Made by a program: the position numbers and the translations under genes. DNA of 64,000 bases, taken from contig JAPLJS010000019.1 of the NCBI GenBank assembly GCA_026388545.1, positions 1 to 64,000 of the forward strand, given 5' to 3'. Below the pieces are notes generated by a model that ran no database searches, was not told the DNA's origin, and saw nothing but the letters and a program-made list of their open reading frames with translations. Shown one piece after another: positions 8,583 to 16,206 of this stretch (positions within the stretch are counted from its first letter, which is position 1; the number at the start of each line of letters is the position of its first letter). Source of the DNA: Deltaproteobacteria bacterium (GTDB lineage: Bacteria > Desulfobacterota > Syntrophia > Syntrophales > UBA2185).

Positions 8583-9317
8583 TTAAAATTCTATTCTGAC
8601 GGAAGAATCATCAACCACCCGTGCATAAACCGTCTTATTTGATGATGTATTCCTTACTTTTATGAAATCGCCACGGCTTCCGTCCTCCTCACAGAGGCCG
8701 AACGTCATGATCGTCATGGGGCCGTTTTCGAGGAGGATCTTTACCATCTTCCCCCGTCTTATGGTTTTTACAGACTTAAGCATATTCCTCTTGATTTCCG
8801 TATTCTGCTTAACATCGCTATAGAGTTGTTTTCCCACTGCATCCTCTATTTGTGTCACCACCTGTGCCGGCATCCGGTTAAACCACTTCCGGACGAGTTT
8901 TACATCACCGTAGCTTATTTCAGAATCCCTCTGGAGATATTTTGTACTTATCACAACGTCAATGGCCGCTTCCATCCTTACACGCACCGGTATCTCCCGC
9001 AGCAGAGTCCCGTCATCATAAACCGCGACAGTAACGGTGGTGTCTCCTATAAAAGACTCCTCTCGGCCGCTCCGAATCTCAAAGTTTACTTTTTCCCCTA
9101 TGACGCTTACATCCGCTATCCGGCCCAGAAATTCAATCCGTACATTCTCGCGCGGCCAGGATATATTTGCCTCTATGTATTCCTTCACTATTTTTTTTAT
9201 CCTGCTTTCTTTAACGACTGTAGCGTTCTCCGCGAGCGATAATGAAACCGCTGCGGCCAGGAAAATCACCGTTAAAGAAATCGTTATACTGATTCTGATT
9301 AAAGTGCGAATTCTCAC
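8583..9317 (-). CDS. flgA: P-ring assembly chaperone FlgA
   Basis: FlgA is the periplasmic chaperone for P-ring (FlgI) assembly. The 244-residue protein starts with a signal peptide (residues 1-30, ending SLA), has a degenerate N-terminal domain, and then the SAF-like domain with VVISTKYLQRDSEISYGDV and the C-terminal IMTFGLCEEDGSRGDFIKV..NTSSNKTV block. Translation probably begins at GTG 9317, seven bases after GGAG. It sits between flgG and flgH. Confidence 0.93.
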   Translation of the reverse strand: MRIRTLIRISITISLTVIFLAAAVSLSLAENATVVKESRIKKIVKEYIEANISWPRENVRIEFLGRIADVSVIGEKVNFEIRSGREESFIGDTTVTVAVYDDGTLLREIPVRVRMEAAIDVVISTKYLQRDSEISYGDVKLVRKWFNRMPAQVVTQIEDAVGKQLYSDVKQNTEIKRNMLKSVKTIRRGKMVKILLENGPMTIMTFGLCEEDGSRGDFIKVRNTSSNKTVYARVVDDSSVRIEF

Positions 9318-9334
9318 TGTATACTCCTCATCCC

Positions 9335-10117
9335 TTACCGCTTCAAGTTACTCACCATTTGAAGAATCTGGTCTGCCGTCTGTATTGCCTTCGTGTTGAT
9401 TTCATAAGCCCTCTGGCCTGCAATCATTTGAACCATCTCATCAACAACATTAACATTCGACATCTCGACCGCATTCTGCGTAATGGTGCCGAATCCTGTT
9501 TCCCCCGGATTTCCCTTTACAGGGGATCCGGAACTATCCGTTATATCGTAAAGGTTCCTGCCGATACTTCTCAGTCCGGCAGGATTGATAAAGCGGACGA
9601 GTTCAATTCTGCCGCTTGACAGTTTGTTTTCTACTTTATCCCTTGCATCCCACGTCCCATCAGGAAGTATCTGAAACTTGACAGCATCCTGCGGGATGGT
9701 CACCTGAGGATTCAGCTTTAGACCTTCAGGATTGACCAGAACACCGTCCTTGTTGGTCATGAAACTCCCCGCCTTTGAATAAACCGTGCGCCCGTTATCA
9801 TCGAGCTGGAAGAAACCATCACCCTCAATGACCCAGTCATAGGCACTGTCGGTCTGCTTGAAATCGCCCTGTGTAAACATCTTTTTCGTTGCCGATATTC
9901 TCGAACCCATACCGACCTCAACACCGACCGGCACCTGGTTCCCTCCCGCGGTCTCCGTACCGGCTTTCTTGGTTGCCTGATACAGCAAATCCTGAAATTC
10001 AGCCCTCGCTTTTTTAAAGCCCACCGTATTCACATTGGCCAAGTTATTCGCAACCACATCCAGATTAATCTGCTGTGATTCCATTCCGGTTGCTGCCGTC
10101 CATAAAGCCCTTAACAT
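9335..10117 (-). CDS. flgG: Distal rod protein FlgG
   Basis: FlgG builds the distal rod. The 260-residue sequence begins MLRALWTAATGMESQQINLD and has the rod/hook motif VVANNLANVNTVGFKKARAEF, the FQDLLY block, and the C-terminal NVNVVDEMVQMIAGQRAYEI typical of FlgG. Length equals the usual 260-262. A GGAGG site precedes the ATG at 10117. It follows flgF by 36 bases. Confidence 0.98.
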   Translation of the reverse strand: MLRALWTAATGMESQQINLDVVANNLANVNTVGFKKARAEFQDLLYQATKKAGTETAGGNQVPVGVEVGMGSRISATKKMFTQGDFKQTDSAYDWVIEGDGFFQLDDNGRTVYSKAGSFMTNKDGVLVNPEGLKLNPQVTIPQDAVKFQILPDGTWDARDKVENKLSSGRIELVRFINPAGLRSIGRNLYDITDSSGSPVKGNPGETGFGTITQNAVEMSNVNVVDEMVQMIAGQRAYEINTKAIQTADQILQMVSNLKR

Positions 10118-10153
10118 TTGAAACCTCCTTTAAATGCAGATCCCATGGACCTG

Positions 10154-10849
10154 TCATACCCTCCCTATTTGAGATGTCGCCAATCTATCCTGTTCCGCTA
10201 TTGTCTGTATAATCTTCTGATAGACCTCCACGGAACGATGAATACCGATCATTTCAACCATCTCTTTTACGACCTGTACATTTGACATTTCAATATGCCC
10301 CTGCCTGACAACGGGGTCTTCTTTCTCCACTAAACCTGCTTTACCCGTATCTCTAAAAAGACACCCATCTACTTTATCGAGGGCCTGGGGATTTTTGAAA
10401 TTCACTATTTTCAAAGTATCGATCCGGTTGCCGTCCACTGCAACATCGCCTTTTTCGCTTATATTTATCGTACCATCGGGGAGTTTGATTTTTTGTCCGG
10501 ATTTACCAAGAACAAACGAACCATCCGCCGTAACCAGGTTGCTGTCTTTATCGAGTGTGAAATTGCCCTGCCTTGTATAAGTGGTTTCGATACCGGACTG
10601 AACGGCAAAAAATCCTTCGCCGTTGATAGCAACATCCATGCTATTTTCCGTCTTATGAATTGACCCGGGTGAATAGTCAACAACCACCTCAGGTATAAAC
10701 GTGACTGTTGCAGGATCCATTGCGCTATAAAACGCTCTCATTGATTTGAAACCGTGTGTATTAACGTTGGCGATATTATTTGCAATGTAATCAAGCTGGT
10801 CAACCCTGTCTATATAACCATTTGCCATCTCACCAATACTGTAAATCAT
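10154..10849 (-). CDS. flgF: Proximal rod protein FlgF
   Basis: FlgF is a proximal rod subunit. The 231-residue protein carries the D0 motif LDYIANNIANVNTHGFKSMR and the C-terminal NVQVVKEMVEMIGIHRSVEV, closely paralogous to the downstream FlgG. It is the first gene of flgF-G-A-H-I-J and has its own sigma-54 promoter 25-50 bases upstream. Confidence 0.95.
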   Translation of the reverse strand: MIYSIGEMANGYIDRVDQLDYIANNIANVNTHGFKSMRAFYSAMDPATVTFIPEVVVDYSPGSIHKTENSMDVAINGEGFFAVQSGIETTYTRQGNFTLDKDSNLVTADGSFVLGKSGQKIKLPDGTINISEKGDVAVDGNRIDTLKIVNFKNPQALDKVDGCLFRDTGKAGLVEKEDPVVRQGHIEMSNVQVVKEMVEMIGIHRSVEVYQKIIQTIAEQDRLATSQIGRV

Positions 10850-10883
10850 TCTTTTTCTTCCTCTGCGTTTTTATGCTTCATAA

Positions 10884-10902
10884 CTGCAATTCACATGCCA
10901 GT
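10884..10902 (-). promoter_or_regulatory. Sigma-54 promoter for flgF operon
   Basis: The minus strand reads TGGCATGTGAATTGCA with GG at 10899-10898 and GC at 10887-10886, exactly ten bases between them. This is a near-perfect match to TGGCACG-N4-TTGCA. The predicted start point near 10874 leaves a leader of about 25 bases before flgF. Confidence 0.88.
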
Positions 10903-11113
10903 AGGATGAAGCTCTAAATTCGAAGCACGAAATCAGAAACAGGCACAAACGTTCAAAATACAAATTATCAAAATTAAAAGGGTTGAATTTAATATTATGA
11001 ATTTGTTCAGGATTTAGATATTTGGATTTCGAATTTGAAATATGTCACCAAAATTTCAAATATGTTCGGATACTATTAGAGTTTGAAACTTTCTATTGGG
11101 GTGGGTAAAATCT
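10903..11113. other. AT-rich intergenic stretch with short degenerate repeats
   Basis: The rest of the gap between the FlhB-like gene and flgF has no plausible gene. It is rich in short related words such as AAATTCGAA, GAAATCAG and TTCGAATTTGAAAT, a low-complexity style that returns in other gaps of this window (22375-22455, 51585-51622). Confidence 0.5.
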
Positions 11114-11410
11114 TTATCGTCGGGAAAAATTTTCCCCTCTCCGCTTTTCATTGAGAGAATAGACAAAGGCGAGTATTTCAGCAACAGCCTTATACAGCAC
11201 AGGGGAAATCTGTTCATCAATTTCAAGTTTACTTAATATTTGAACGAGATTCGGATCTTCTTTTATCGGTATTCCGTTTTTCTTCGCTATACTGATTATT
11301 TTTTCCGCTATGGCGCCCCGCCCTTTAGCAGTCATTACGGGGGCTGCATCTTCCTGGGGATCATACTTCAAAGCAGCCGCAAGACGTATCTTTTCATCTT
11401 TCTTCGCCAT
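11114..11410 (-). CDS. Free-standing FlhB C-terminal-domain protein (FhlB/YlqH-like)
   Basis: The 98 residues align to the cytoplasmic domain of FlhB downstream of its autocleavage site: RLAAALKYDPQEDAAPVMTAKG, EKIISIAKKNGIPIKED and the end SPVLYKAVAEILAFVYSL match the full FlhB at 20345-21421 block for block. There is no membrane part, no linker and no NPTH-type motif, so the protein resembles a pre-cut FlhB-CC fragment. Homologous small proteins exist in other bacteria (YlqH in Bacillus subtilis) with no settled role. It is encoded 57 bases downstream of a FliK-like gene. A role in export-substrate switching is inference. Confidence 0.88.
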   Translation of the reverse strand: MAKKDEKIRLAAALKYDPQEDAAPVMTAKGRGAIAEKIISIAKKNGIPIKEDPNLVQILSKLEIDEQISPVLYKAVAEILAFVYSLNEKRRGENFSRR

Positions 11411-11467
11411 TATAATTTCCTCTGGTTACTCATTTCCCGATAACTTCCCAAAAGGCCTCTTGCATAT

Positions 11468-12619
11468 TTATACAAAGAGGTCGATTACGTCCCTGGCATA
11501 CAAAACCCGATCCTGGTAATAATCTATCTTCTCTTTGGCTAAATCACCCCCTGCGACACATTTCACCGTATAGATTTGGCAGCCCATGGTGGAAAGACTG
11601 TTCCTAAGTTCTTCCAGAAAGGACGATATAAAGTCACATACCTCCTGATCCAAACATTTGATAAGACAGTCGATCTTATCTCCTTTCAACTGGGCCTCGA
11701 TTATCATGTCGCCGAGGATATCCATACTCAAAAAGAACATTATGCGATATTGTCTTTTGTCTCGCTCTCCCCTGGGATTCCGGTCATATTCCACGAAAAT
11801 ATCACCTTTTCTGATACCGTCCTGGAAGAGAATGGGGATCTGGAATAAATACTTGCTCTCAGACTCCTGTAAAATGACATTGATAATCTGATGGGCTTCA
11901 ATCGTCTTAATGGATGAATCTAAATACTTGGAGAGGTTGTTCAGCAATATGCCGTCTTCATGAGCAAAGGACTCCTTACCCACTAACAGATTATGAAGAT
12001 CTTCAGATATTTTCATCAAAAGGCTCTTAAGGTTATGAGGGTCAAACCAGCTTTCACCTATACCTGATTTTCCCTCAAGAACCTGCCTCAATTGACTTTC
12101 CGTCAGCATACCAAGTTTGCCGAAATAATCTTTAATGTATTCGTTACCCTTTGTGTCCGGGGAAAGAAACAGCGATTTCAAAATTTTGAATATTTTCTGA
12201 AAATCTTCCTCAGGTAGATAGCGTATAATTTTTACGAGATTCCCCGTATTGAATTGCGTGACGGCCTCTGTTATCATCTGCGATATGGCATCAGGATTTG
12301 ACCTATGCCATCGCAGATAATCTGCGACCCTGAATTCCTCCAGGTTACCCCTCTCCAGAATACGTAAAATAACCTGAGGATGGAGACTTTCCACCTTTAT
12401 CCGAATCTTGTCGCCTGCATTGAGAGTTACTTCGGAATCTGCAGATAGATTGACCCCCTTAAGTGTTATCAGTATCCTCCGATCACTCAATTTCTCAACA
12501 ACGCCGGCTTCAAGTATTTCACCGATTGAAAAACCTGCGGAAGCTGCAGAACTTATATTATGGAATTGCGCTTGATTTAATTGATAGCTGGAAATTGTTG
12601 GAATATAAATAAGAGACAT
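11468..12619 (-). CDS. Second FliK-like (hook-length control-like) protein
   Basis: This 383-residue protein lacks a signal peptide. Residues about 30-95 contain a segment seen in long FliK-like proteins (GEILEAGVVEKLSDRRILI and TLNAGDKIRIKVESLHPQVI). The C-terminal 120 residues resemble the Flg_hook domain: SMDILGDMIIEAQLKGDKID, then a helix DFISSFLEELRNSLSTMG. The middle is helical and unrecognised. The true FliK is at 28686-30266, so this is an additional copy, placed directly before the free FlhB C-terminal domain. Identification as FliK-like is by pattern and needs a profile search (Flg_hook). Confidence 0.65.
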   Translation of the reverse strand: MSLIYIPTISSYQLNQAQFHNISSAASAGFSIGEILEAGVVEKLSDRRILITLKGVNLSADSEVTLNAGDKIRIKVESLHPQVILRILERGNLEEFRVADYLRWHRSNPDAISQMITEAVTQFNTGNLVKIIRYLPEEDFQKIFKILKSLFLSPDTKGNEYIKDYFGKLGMLTESQLRQVLEGKSGIGESWFDPHNLKSLLMKISEDLHNLLVGKESFAHEDGILLNNLSKYLDSSIKTIEAHQIINVILQESESKYLFQIPILFQDGIRKGDIFVEYDRNPRGERDKRQYRIMFFLSMDILGDMIIEAQLKGDKIDCLIKCLDQEVCDFISSFLEELRNSLSTMGCQIYTVKCVAGGDLAKEKIDYYQDRVLYARDVIDLFV

Positions 12620-12633
12620 CAGACATTCTCAGC

Positions 12634-13104
12634 TTAGACCCTATGTTTTGTTCTGTCTAGGTCGATGATCAGATCTATCTCTCCTTCCGTCAATTCCAAT
12701 CTCTGAGATATCTCCTTTTTCGTTAGACCCTGTTTGACCATAGTGATAACTTCCTCATATCTCTTATCCAATGTATCGCTATCAGTATGAGGGATACTTG
12801 CTTTAAGCTTTTCATATTCATTTTTTGATTCTTCAACTAATGCCCTTAACTTGCCTTCTTTCTCATCCAAGGCATAGGCAATCTCTTTCAGTGATTTTCT
12901 GCTTTCATTCATAGCTTCTATAAGGTAATTCGTAGAAGCGTTCGAATCATCAAGTAATTTTCTGAATTCCGTGAGGGTATTTTCATCCAGTCCACTGCGT
13001 CTTTTCTTTACTTCCCTGTTGACAATAACAATCAGAGCAATGACCGCAAAACACAATATAACGTCAGCAATCAATAGGCAGGTAAGGAGTAATTGTGTGC
13101 TCAT
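12634..13104 (-). CDS. Membrane-anchored coiled-coil protein, DUF2802-like
   Basis: The 156-residue protein has one N-terminal membrane helix (residues 4-27), a basic flank VNREVKKRR and a long coiled coil (about 40-105). The C-terminal helix-turn-helix-like segment reads VITMVKQGLTKKEISQRLEL, then TEGEIDLIIDL. Small proteins of this design, annotated DUF2802, occur in flagellar clusters of other Proteobacteria. It overlaps neither neighbour but lies only one base from the gene upstream and 14 from the FliK-like gene downstream, so co-expression is likely. Function unknown. Confidence 0.7.
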   Translation of the reverse strand: MSTQLLLTCLLIADVILCFAVIALIVIVNREVKKRRSGLDENTLTEFRKLLDDSNASTNYLIEAMNESRKSLKEIAYALDEKEGKLRALVEESKNEYEKLKASIPHTDSDTLDKRYEEVITMVKQGLTKKEISQRLELTEGEIDLIIDLDRTKHRV

Positions 13105-13105
13105 C

Positions 13106-13429
13106 TCAAACCTTTATATCAATTAACCCGCCATGTTCAACGTCAACCGCCGGATCACTACTTGCTTGCTTCACTTCGCTCTCTCCTATGACCTCTTCCT
13201 CAGCTTTTGCCTTTTTCTGATGTCTCTCTTTTTCCTGTTCATTTTTTATTTTAGATTTTTCCGCCTCTTCAGAACTCTTTACCGTCTCCTTTAGATGCCT
13301 TCTCTCCTCACACAACTGAACACTGAAGTATCTCTGCTGCATGTCCGAATGCTGCTGCTGTGCCTGTTGAACACGTTCCATTGAATTGGACTGTGTCAGT
13401 ATCTGTTGTAAATCAACAGCCCTAAGCAT
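13106..13429 (-). CDS. Hypothetical charged coiled-coil protein in flagellar operon
   Basis: A 107-residue protein with no family I recognise. The first 45 residues are Gln-rich (MERVQQAQQQHSDMQQ), the middle is a Lys/Glu-rich helix (EEAEKSKIKNEQEKERHQKK), and it ends in a conserved-looking tail HGGLIDIKV. The G-x-x-I-D-I-x-V ending is common at the C-terminus of small proteins preceding DUF2802 genes in flagellar loci, which supports it being real. It starts at 13429 and abuts the next gene. Confidence 0.6.
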   Translation of the reverse strand: MLRAVDLQQILTQSNSMERVQQAQQQHSDMQQRYFSVQLCEERRHLKETVKSSEEAEKSKIKNEQEKERHQKKAKAEEEVIGESEVKQASSDPAVDVEHGGLIDIKV

Positions 13430-13458
13430 TGTTTCTGAGCTCCTCTCTTTTCACCCTG

Positions 13459-13592
13459 AGAGACCTTTGAAAAATTGCATTTCGCGCTATTACGAGGAAT
13501 TTTTAGCCTCGAGGCAATACTCTGCATTTAATAAAAAGGTATTTATGTGCCCTCTTTTTCGCTCGCAACAATAATGTGAGATAAAGGTCTCT
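13459..13592. repeat. Inverted-repeat-bounded intergenic element
   Basis: AGAGACCTTT at 13459-13468 is repeated inverted as AAAGGTCTCT at 13583-13592. The 134-base interval fills most of the 219-base gap between two flagellar accessory genes and has no ORF. The layout resembles a small non-autonomous element, but I see no target-site duplication. Confidence 0.45.
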
Positions 13593-13648
13593 GAATCATT
13601 CATCGTCAAAATATGTTATAAACTTTAGTTGTTGAAACATTTCTTCTC

Positions 13649-14410
13649 CTACTGAGAAGGTATTGATATGGCAATCGTATTCAAACCGGAATCACTCTGT
13701 ATTTCAAAGAGGGCGCCCCATTTCTTCAACAGCAGGAAAGCACAGAGCAATCCCCCGCCTCTGGTCATCTCCAGAGAAGAATAATCTGCCTGTGATTCTT
13801 CAAGTAACAGCCTCTTTTGATCTTCAGATATTGGAGTTCCTTGATTCTGGATCTTCATGCATACATGACCATTGTCACATTGTGTTGAGATAGTAAATTC
13901 CTTTGAGGCGCTTTCCTTCATTGCATCCATCGAATGCCTGATCAATGCTGAAAGTGCCAGGGAATAATCAGCGGGGGCTCCTTTTACCTCCGGAAGTTCC
14001 CTATCGAGCTGCATCGTCTTTTTAATACTATGCTTGAAATCCAGATAAAAATCGAAAAACTTCATTTCGAGTTCGATAAGCTCAGATAAGTTTATTCTCT
14101 GTATTGTTGTATCACTGATTGCACAAAATTTTCCTGCCACATGCTGAAGCATACTGGAAAGTCTATCAGCCTCCCTCGCTATGGATTCAACATCATAGAC
14201 CAGTTTTTTGTTATCTTCCCAATAAGAGGCATCTCTTTCGACATCAGTTTTTTTCATGATTTCAGCTAATTTCCTCTGTAACAGTCTGGAACGGCCCATA
14301 ATCCCATTTAAAGGATTGGCAAAATTGTGAACGATGCCGGGAAGGAGTTCCTTAATAAATGTATCCTGAAACTCTTTTTCCACAATGCTGTATATATCCT
14401 GATGATCCAT
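13649..14410 (-). CDS. Degenerate histidine-kinase-like / phosphotransferase-like protein
   Basis: The 253-residue cytoplasmic protein has a DHp-type helix pair with the phosphoacceptor box PGIVHNFANPLNGIMG and then an ATPase-like domain. The catalytic boxes are eroded. The N-box position reads LIRHSMDAM, where kinases have Asn-Ala; the DxGxG box reads IQNQGTPI; the G2 box reads TRGGGLLCAFLL. There is no membrane helix or sensor. Such an intact His with a poor ATP site recalls histidine phosphotransferases of the Spo0B/ChpT type. It lies among flagellar accessory genes and could relay phosphate to a response regulator; that is inference. An active atypical kinase is the alternative. Confidence 0.7.
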   Translation of the reverse strand: MDHQDIYSIVEKEFQDTFIKELLPGIVHNFANPLNGIMGRSRLLQRKLAEIMKKTDVERDASYWEDNKKLVYDVESIAREADRLSSMLQHVAGKFCAISDTTIQRINLSELIELEMKFFDFYLDFKHSIKKTMQLDRELPEVKGAPADYSLALSALIRHSMDAMKESASKEFTISTQCDNGHVCMKIQNQGTPISEDQKRLLLEESQADYSSLEMTRGGGLLCAFLLLKKWGALFEIQSDSGLNTIAISIPSQ

Positions 14411-14474
14411 ACCTTCTTTCCCTTCCCGTGCTGTCTCTCTCGTATTGCGAACTTTATTATCGCAGATTACTGTC

Positions 14475-14813
14475 TCACTTCCTCTTGTCGATGATCATGT
14501 TCTGCAACATTTTCCACGCTTTATCCACATTCTCTTCTTCAGGATCACCGGTACCTGCTTTTGTTGAACGGCCGGTAGAGTATATCGTAATACTATTGCC
14601 TTCCTTGTCTTTGATTTCCCTTACACCAATCTGATCATAAGGATTCGCCTCTTTTGCATCCCTTTCCTGCTGCAGCATCATTTGAATTGTCTCGTCACTA
14701 ACACCCGCTTTTCTCAACTGAATGATCTGATCAGGAGTCAAGGCATAACTGTAATTCAGAAAATTGCTTAATAAAACTAAAATAACAGCGATATATATAT
14801 ATTTGCGTATCAT
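14475..14813 (-). CDS. Hypothetical secreted protein in flagellar operon
   Basis: A 112-residue protein with a signal peptide (MIRKYIYIAVILVLLSNFLN, likely cut near SYA-L). The mature part begins TPDQIIQLRKAGVSDETIQM, a short helical motif shared by many small exported proteins of Desulfobacterota and associated with helix-turn-helix-like folds. The C-terminal helix reads DKAWKMLQNMIID. No function can be named. It lies between the degenerate kinase gene and the second fliL. Confidence 0.65.
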   Translation of the reverse strand: MIRKYIYIAVILVLLSNFLNYSYALTPDQIIQLRKAGVSDETIQMMLQQERDAKEANPYDQIGVREIKDKEGNSITIYSTGRSTKAGTGDPEEENVDKAWKMLQNMIIDKRK

Positions 14814-14872
14814 TCCATTCCTTCCCGATAGTTAAGTTACCTGAAGTATGTTCATTTATGGAAACCGACACT

Positions 14873-15421
14873 TTAGAGTAATATAAATTTTGTGAAATAT
14901 ACCTCTTTTACTCCTCCGCCCAGAAGCCCATCCAATTCATCCCGTAATTCCTTTTTTATTGCACTGTATGCTTTTGAAGACGTCAGCACATACTTACCCT
15001 TGTTTTTCAAGGCATTATAGGCCATATTTCTCATCTCCGCTTTGTTTGCTGAAATTTTTTTGTCTTGATTCACGACAATAGCAATCTCACAGACAAGTAC
15101 TCTGTAATTTCCATGCTCATCTCTGAGGCCAATCACAAAACTATCCAGATTCTCTATATTTTCATGTATTGATCTGACTTCCGTAAATTCTGTACTATGG
15201 TTGACACGCGCATCTTTCTTTACAGAAAACATCAACAGTGAAACTCCGACAATACCTGAAAAGAAAAAAAGGATGGCTGCAAGGATAACCTTTTTTTTCG
15301 TCAGCCATTTTAACGATCTCCAACCCTTCCCGTTTTTTACCGGTTCCTCTTCTTTAAGTGGGGCATCGAGGTCAGGGAGATCCCCTTCTTCCAATAGATC
15401 AAGTTCTACTTTGCGTACCAT
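14873..15421 (-). CDS. FliL-like membrane protein (second copy)
   Basis: The 182-residue protein has an acidic N-terminal cytoplasmic segment, one membrane helix (about 46-66, ILAAILFFFSGIVGVSLLMF) and a periplasmic domain. The ending GGGVKEVYFTKFILL parallels the C-terminus of the canonical FliL at 25456 (GKIVKVYFTEFVVQ), and ENLDSFVIGLRDEHGNYRVL parallels its start. FliL associates with stator units and the basal body. This divergent paralogue follows fliA at a distance of 32 bases and opens the accessory cassette. Whether it duplicates or modifies FliL function cannot be told from sequence. Confidence 0.75.
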   Translation of the reverse strand: MVRKVELDLLEEGDLPDLDAPLKEEEPVKNGKGWRSLKWLTKKKVILAAILFFFSGIVGVSLLMFSVKKDARVNHSTEFTEVRSIHENIENLDSFVIGLRDEHGNYRVLVCEIAIVVNQDKKISANKAEMRNMAYNALKNKGKYVLTSSKAYSAIKKELRDELDGLLGGGVKEVYFTKFILL

Positions 15422-15453
15422 ATTACAAAACCTTTTCTTATGTCAATGGAACT

Positions 15454-16206
15454 TCAGTAATACACTCCCCGGATTTCCTTCAGGTTGCCTCCCAATCTCA
15501 GGATAGCCTGGGTATGAAGCTGGCAGACCCTTGACTCCGTCAGATTCACTACCTTGCCTATCTCCTTCATGGTCAGCTCCTCATAATAATAAAGCGATAA
15601 AATCAATCTCTCTTTTTCAGGAAGAGCATCTATGGCCTTCTTCAGCACAACCCTTAATTCATTTGTGACGAGAAATGAAAAAGGGGTTTCTTGATCCATC
15701 CTGTCAAGCAAATCATAATTTGCGTAAGTTTCTTGATAATCGGGAGGAAGATCCTCACTGCTCAGAAGTGTTACCCCCTTTGCCTCATCAAGAATCTCAT
15801 AGTATTTATGAAGAGGAACATTAAGATATCGGCACATTTCTTCCTCTTCCGGCGGTCTGCCCAATATCTTCTGAAGGGAAGAAAAAGATTCCTCTAACTT
15901 TGAATACTTATTTCTTGTCGAACGGGGCATCCAGTCTCTTGCTCTGAGTTCGTCCAGCACAGCGCCCCTGATTCTGAAGCTTGCGTATGTTTCAAACTTT
16001 ACATTCCTTTTTTTATCAAATTTTTCGATTGCCGAAATCAAACCGATAATACCCACATTTATCAACTCTTCTTTGACATTCAAATGGGACGGCAATTTCA
16101 CAGAAACCCTCTCTACAATATTTTTCACAAGAGGGGCATATTTCATGATGAATTCATCACGTTTCTTTCTCTCCATGACGAGTGCATCATGTTTCTTTTT
16201 ATCCAT
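15454..16206 (-). CDS. fliA: Flagellar sigma factor FliA (sigma-28)
   Basis: FliA directs RNA polymerase to late flagellar promoters. The approximately 250-residue protein has regions 2 (YAPLVKNIVERVSVKLPSHL, IGLISAIEKFD, TYASFRIRGAVLDELRARDW), 3 (LGRPPEEEEM) and 4 (LPEKERLILSLYYYEELTMK, LTESRVCQLHTQAILRL), all typical of sigma-28. The start is taken at ATG 16206 rather than the in-frame TTG 16221; GGTGAG lies just upstream and the start overlaps the flhG stop by eight bases. Its targets in this window include the promoters at 6236 and 44896, and its antagonist is FlgM. Confidence 0.96.
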   Translation of the reverse strand: MDKKKHDALVMERKKRDEFIMKYAPLVKNIVERVSVKLPSHLNVKEELINVGIIGLISAIEKFDKKRNVKFETYASFRIRGAVLDELRARDWMPRSTRNKYSKLEESFSSLQKILGRPPEEEEMCRYLNVPLHKYYEILDEAKGVTLLSSEDLPPDYQETYANYDLLDRMDQETPFSFLVTNELRVVLKKAIDALPEKERLILSLYYYEELTMKEIGKVVNLTESRVCQLHTQAILRLGGNLKEIRGVYY

